Shown here piece by piece: positions 59,423-60,372 of a stretch of DNA of 60,372 nucleotides (its first letter is position 1; each line of letters begins with the position of its first letter). Below the pieces are notes generated by a model that searched no databases, was not told the DNA's origin, and saw nothing but the letters and a program-made list of their open reading frames with translations. The DNA lies in assembly GCA_900318645.1 (NCBI GenBank), contig ONLH01000027.1, positions 1-60,372 on the forward strand. The letters run 5' to 3'. Source of the stretch: an uncultured Prevotellaceae bacterium (GTDB lineage Bacteria; Bacteroidota; Bacteroidia; Bacteroidales; Muribaculaceae). The translations under genes and the position numbers were made by a program.

Positions 59423-59803
59423 ATGCCTACTATTCAGCAATTAGTAAGAAAAGGCCGCACTGCGCTGGAATCTGCCAGCAAATCCCCCGCTCTGGATTCT
59501 TGTCCTCAGCGTCGTGGTGTGTGTGTTCGTGTCTACACGACCACGCCTAAGAAGCCGAATTCGGCTATGCGCAAGGTTGCTCGTGTACGCCTGACCAACG
59601 GCAAGGAGGTGAACTCCTACATCCCTGGTGAGGGCCACAACCTGCAGGAGCACTCGATCGTTATGGTACGCGGTGGCCGTGTGAAGGACCTTCCCGGTGT
59701 GCGCTACCACATCATCCGCGGCACCCTCGACACCGCCGGTGTTGAAGGCCGCACCCAGCGCCGCAGCAAGTACGGTGCCAAGCGTCCCAAGAAGAAAAAA
59801 TAA
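59423..59803 (+). CDS. rpsL: 30S ribosomal protein S12
   Basis: A 126-residue S12, part of the decoding centre. [12 protein letters not shown] opens and [14 protein letters not shown] holds the conserved loop. The Lys at the usual streptomycin-resistance position (in KKPNSA) is wild type, and the second resistance site near GVRYHIIRG shows no substitution. A long basic C-terminus ([13 protein letters not shown]) is normal. It is first in the str operon and rpsG follows 183 bases later. Confidence 0.98.
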   Translation: MPTIQQLVRKGRTALESASKSPALDSCPQRRGVCVRVYTTTPKKPNSAMRKVARVRLTNGKEVNSYIPGEGHNLQEHSIVMVRGGRVKDLPGVRYHIIRGTLDTAGVEGRTQRRSKYGAKRPKKKK

Positions 59804-59986
59804 ATCGGTGACGCAACCGGCCCAGACTTACTAAAACAATTCAAAAAGTAAAATTAATTTCAAACTTAGTTTTCAGTTTTATTGGATTGGACATTTGGTT
59901 GAGTAAACGCGCCGCAGCGGCGGGCGTTGAAGAACAAAGCAAGAGACAACCAAGCAGACTTAAAACTACAACTGTGTTTAAAAAAA

Positions 59987-60372
59987 ATGAGAAAGGCTAA
60001 GCCAAAAAAACGGATCATCCTTCCCGATCCCAAGTTCGGTGACGTTCGCGTAACTAAGTTCGTCAACCACCTCATGTATGATGGTAAGAAGAACACGTCT
60101 TACCGCATTTTCTACAGTGCCCTGGATCTCGTGGGCAAGAAGATGGCTAGTGAAGAGAAGACCCCTCTCGAAATCTGGAAAGCCGCGTTGGAGAAGATCA
60201 CTCCCCAAGTGGAGGTGAAGTCCCGTCGCGTGGGTGGTGCAACCTTCCAGGTGCCCACCGAAATTCGCCCCGACCGCAAAGAGTCGGTTTCAATGAAGAA
60301 CATGATCATTTTCGCTCGCAAGCGTGGCGGCAAGACTATGGCCGACAAGCTGGCTGCTGAAATCATGGACGC
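59987..60372 (+). CDS. rpsG: 30S ribosomal protein S7, cut by the window end
   Basis: The first 128 residues are present, from [20 protein letters not shown] to AAEIMDA, where the window ends. S7 nucleates assembly of the 30S head and binds the 16S rRNA 3' major domain. The ATG at 59987 follows an A-rich stretch. The fusA gene of the str operon is expected beyond the window edge. The 183-base gap before rpsG is larger than usual and could hold the S7 regulatory site, but no conserved fold is evident. Confidence 0.95.
   Translation, partial: MRKAKPKKRIILPDPKFGDVRVTKFVNHLMYDGKKNTSYRIFYSALDLVGKKMASEEKTPLEIWKAALEKITPQVEVKSRRVGGATFQVPTEIRPDRKESVSMKNMIIFARKRGGKTMADKLAAEIMD

Overview
The window reads as a chromosomal segment of a Bacteroidota bacterium, most likely a gut Bacteroidales (Muribaculaceae- or Prevotellaceae-like; genus not decidable from sequence alone). 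Reasons: many genes are preceded by the Bacteroidota sigma-factor promoter signature (TTTG, about 19-20 bases, then TAnnTTTG) rather than -35/-10 boxes; Shine-Dalgarno sequences are rare; and lineage markers are present (EF-G2, the RprXY pair, OstA-like/SurA-like envelope genes next to mutL, DUF3127, an RCK-type TrkA with TrkH, a periplasmic-TPR hybrid two-component regulator, a single-dockerin secreted protein). No rRNA, tRNA or CRISPR array was found.

Layout. 1-8 kb: a hairpin cluster, rpmE2, trkA-trkH, a CpsB/YwqE-like phosphatase, a PlsC acyltransferase and rprX-rprY. 8-15 kb: EF-G2, hemW (apparently leaderless), an AlkD-like protein and uvrA. 15.6-17.7 kb: a ytxH-ytxH-holin-like membrane operon behind a sigma-54-type promoter, then an ECF sigma factor. 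17.9-23.9 kb: the proteostasis run tig, clpP, clpX, then recQ. 24-36.4 kb: an envelope biogenesis and repair run (SurA-like PPIase, M16 peptidase, second SurA-like PPIase, OstA-like, mutL, PHP phosphatase, SGNH hydrolase). 36.4-42.7 kb: accessory stretch with repeats, an AlbA_2 protein, DUF3127, pepD, a YafQ-type toxin-antitoxin pair and guanine deaminase. 42.7-53.5 kb (minus strand): an oxidoreductase/radical-SAM pair, a dockerin-bearing secreted protein, a sigma factor fused to a transmembrane segment and an outer-membrane-type beta-barrel, pepO with an SGNH hydrolase, and a hybrid two-component regulator whose receiver lacks its phosphoacceptor Asp. 53.6-57.2 kb: clpS-clpA-aat, an N-degron operon. 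57.2-58.1 kb: an IS200-like (REP-associated) transposase between inverted repeats. The right edge enters the str ribosomal operon (rpsL, then rpsG cut by the window end).

How it fits together. Much of the core content handles protein quality: trigger factor, ClpP, ClpX, ClpA, ClpS and Aat make a chaperone and protease route in the cytoplasm, while two PPIases, an M16 peptidase and an OstA-like protein serve outer membrane assembly. The most unusual single item is the sigma-TM-barrel protein at 45788-47458, which would put a transcription factor and an outer-membrane sensor in one chain. The intergenic DNA also carries several repeat families: heptanucleotide-periodic arms around a GGCGGAnGCC core, stem-C(GNA)G-stem hairpins near the transposase and elsewhere, and a GCTCGCAAGAG family.
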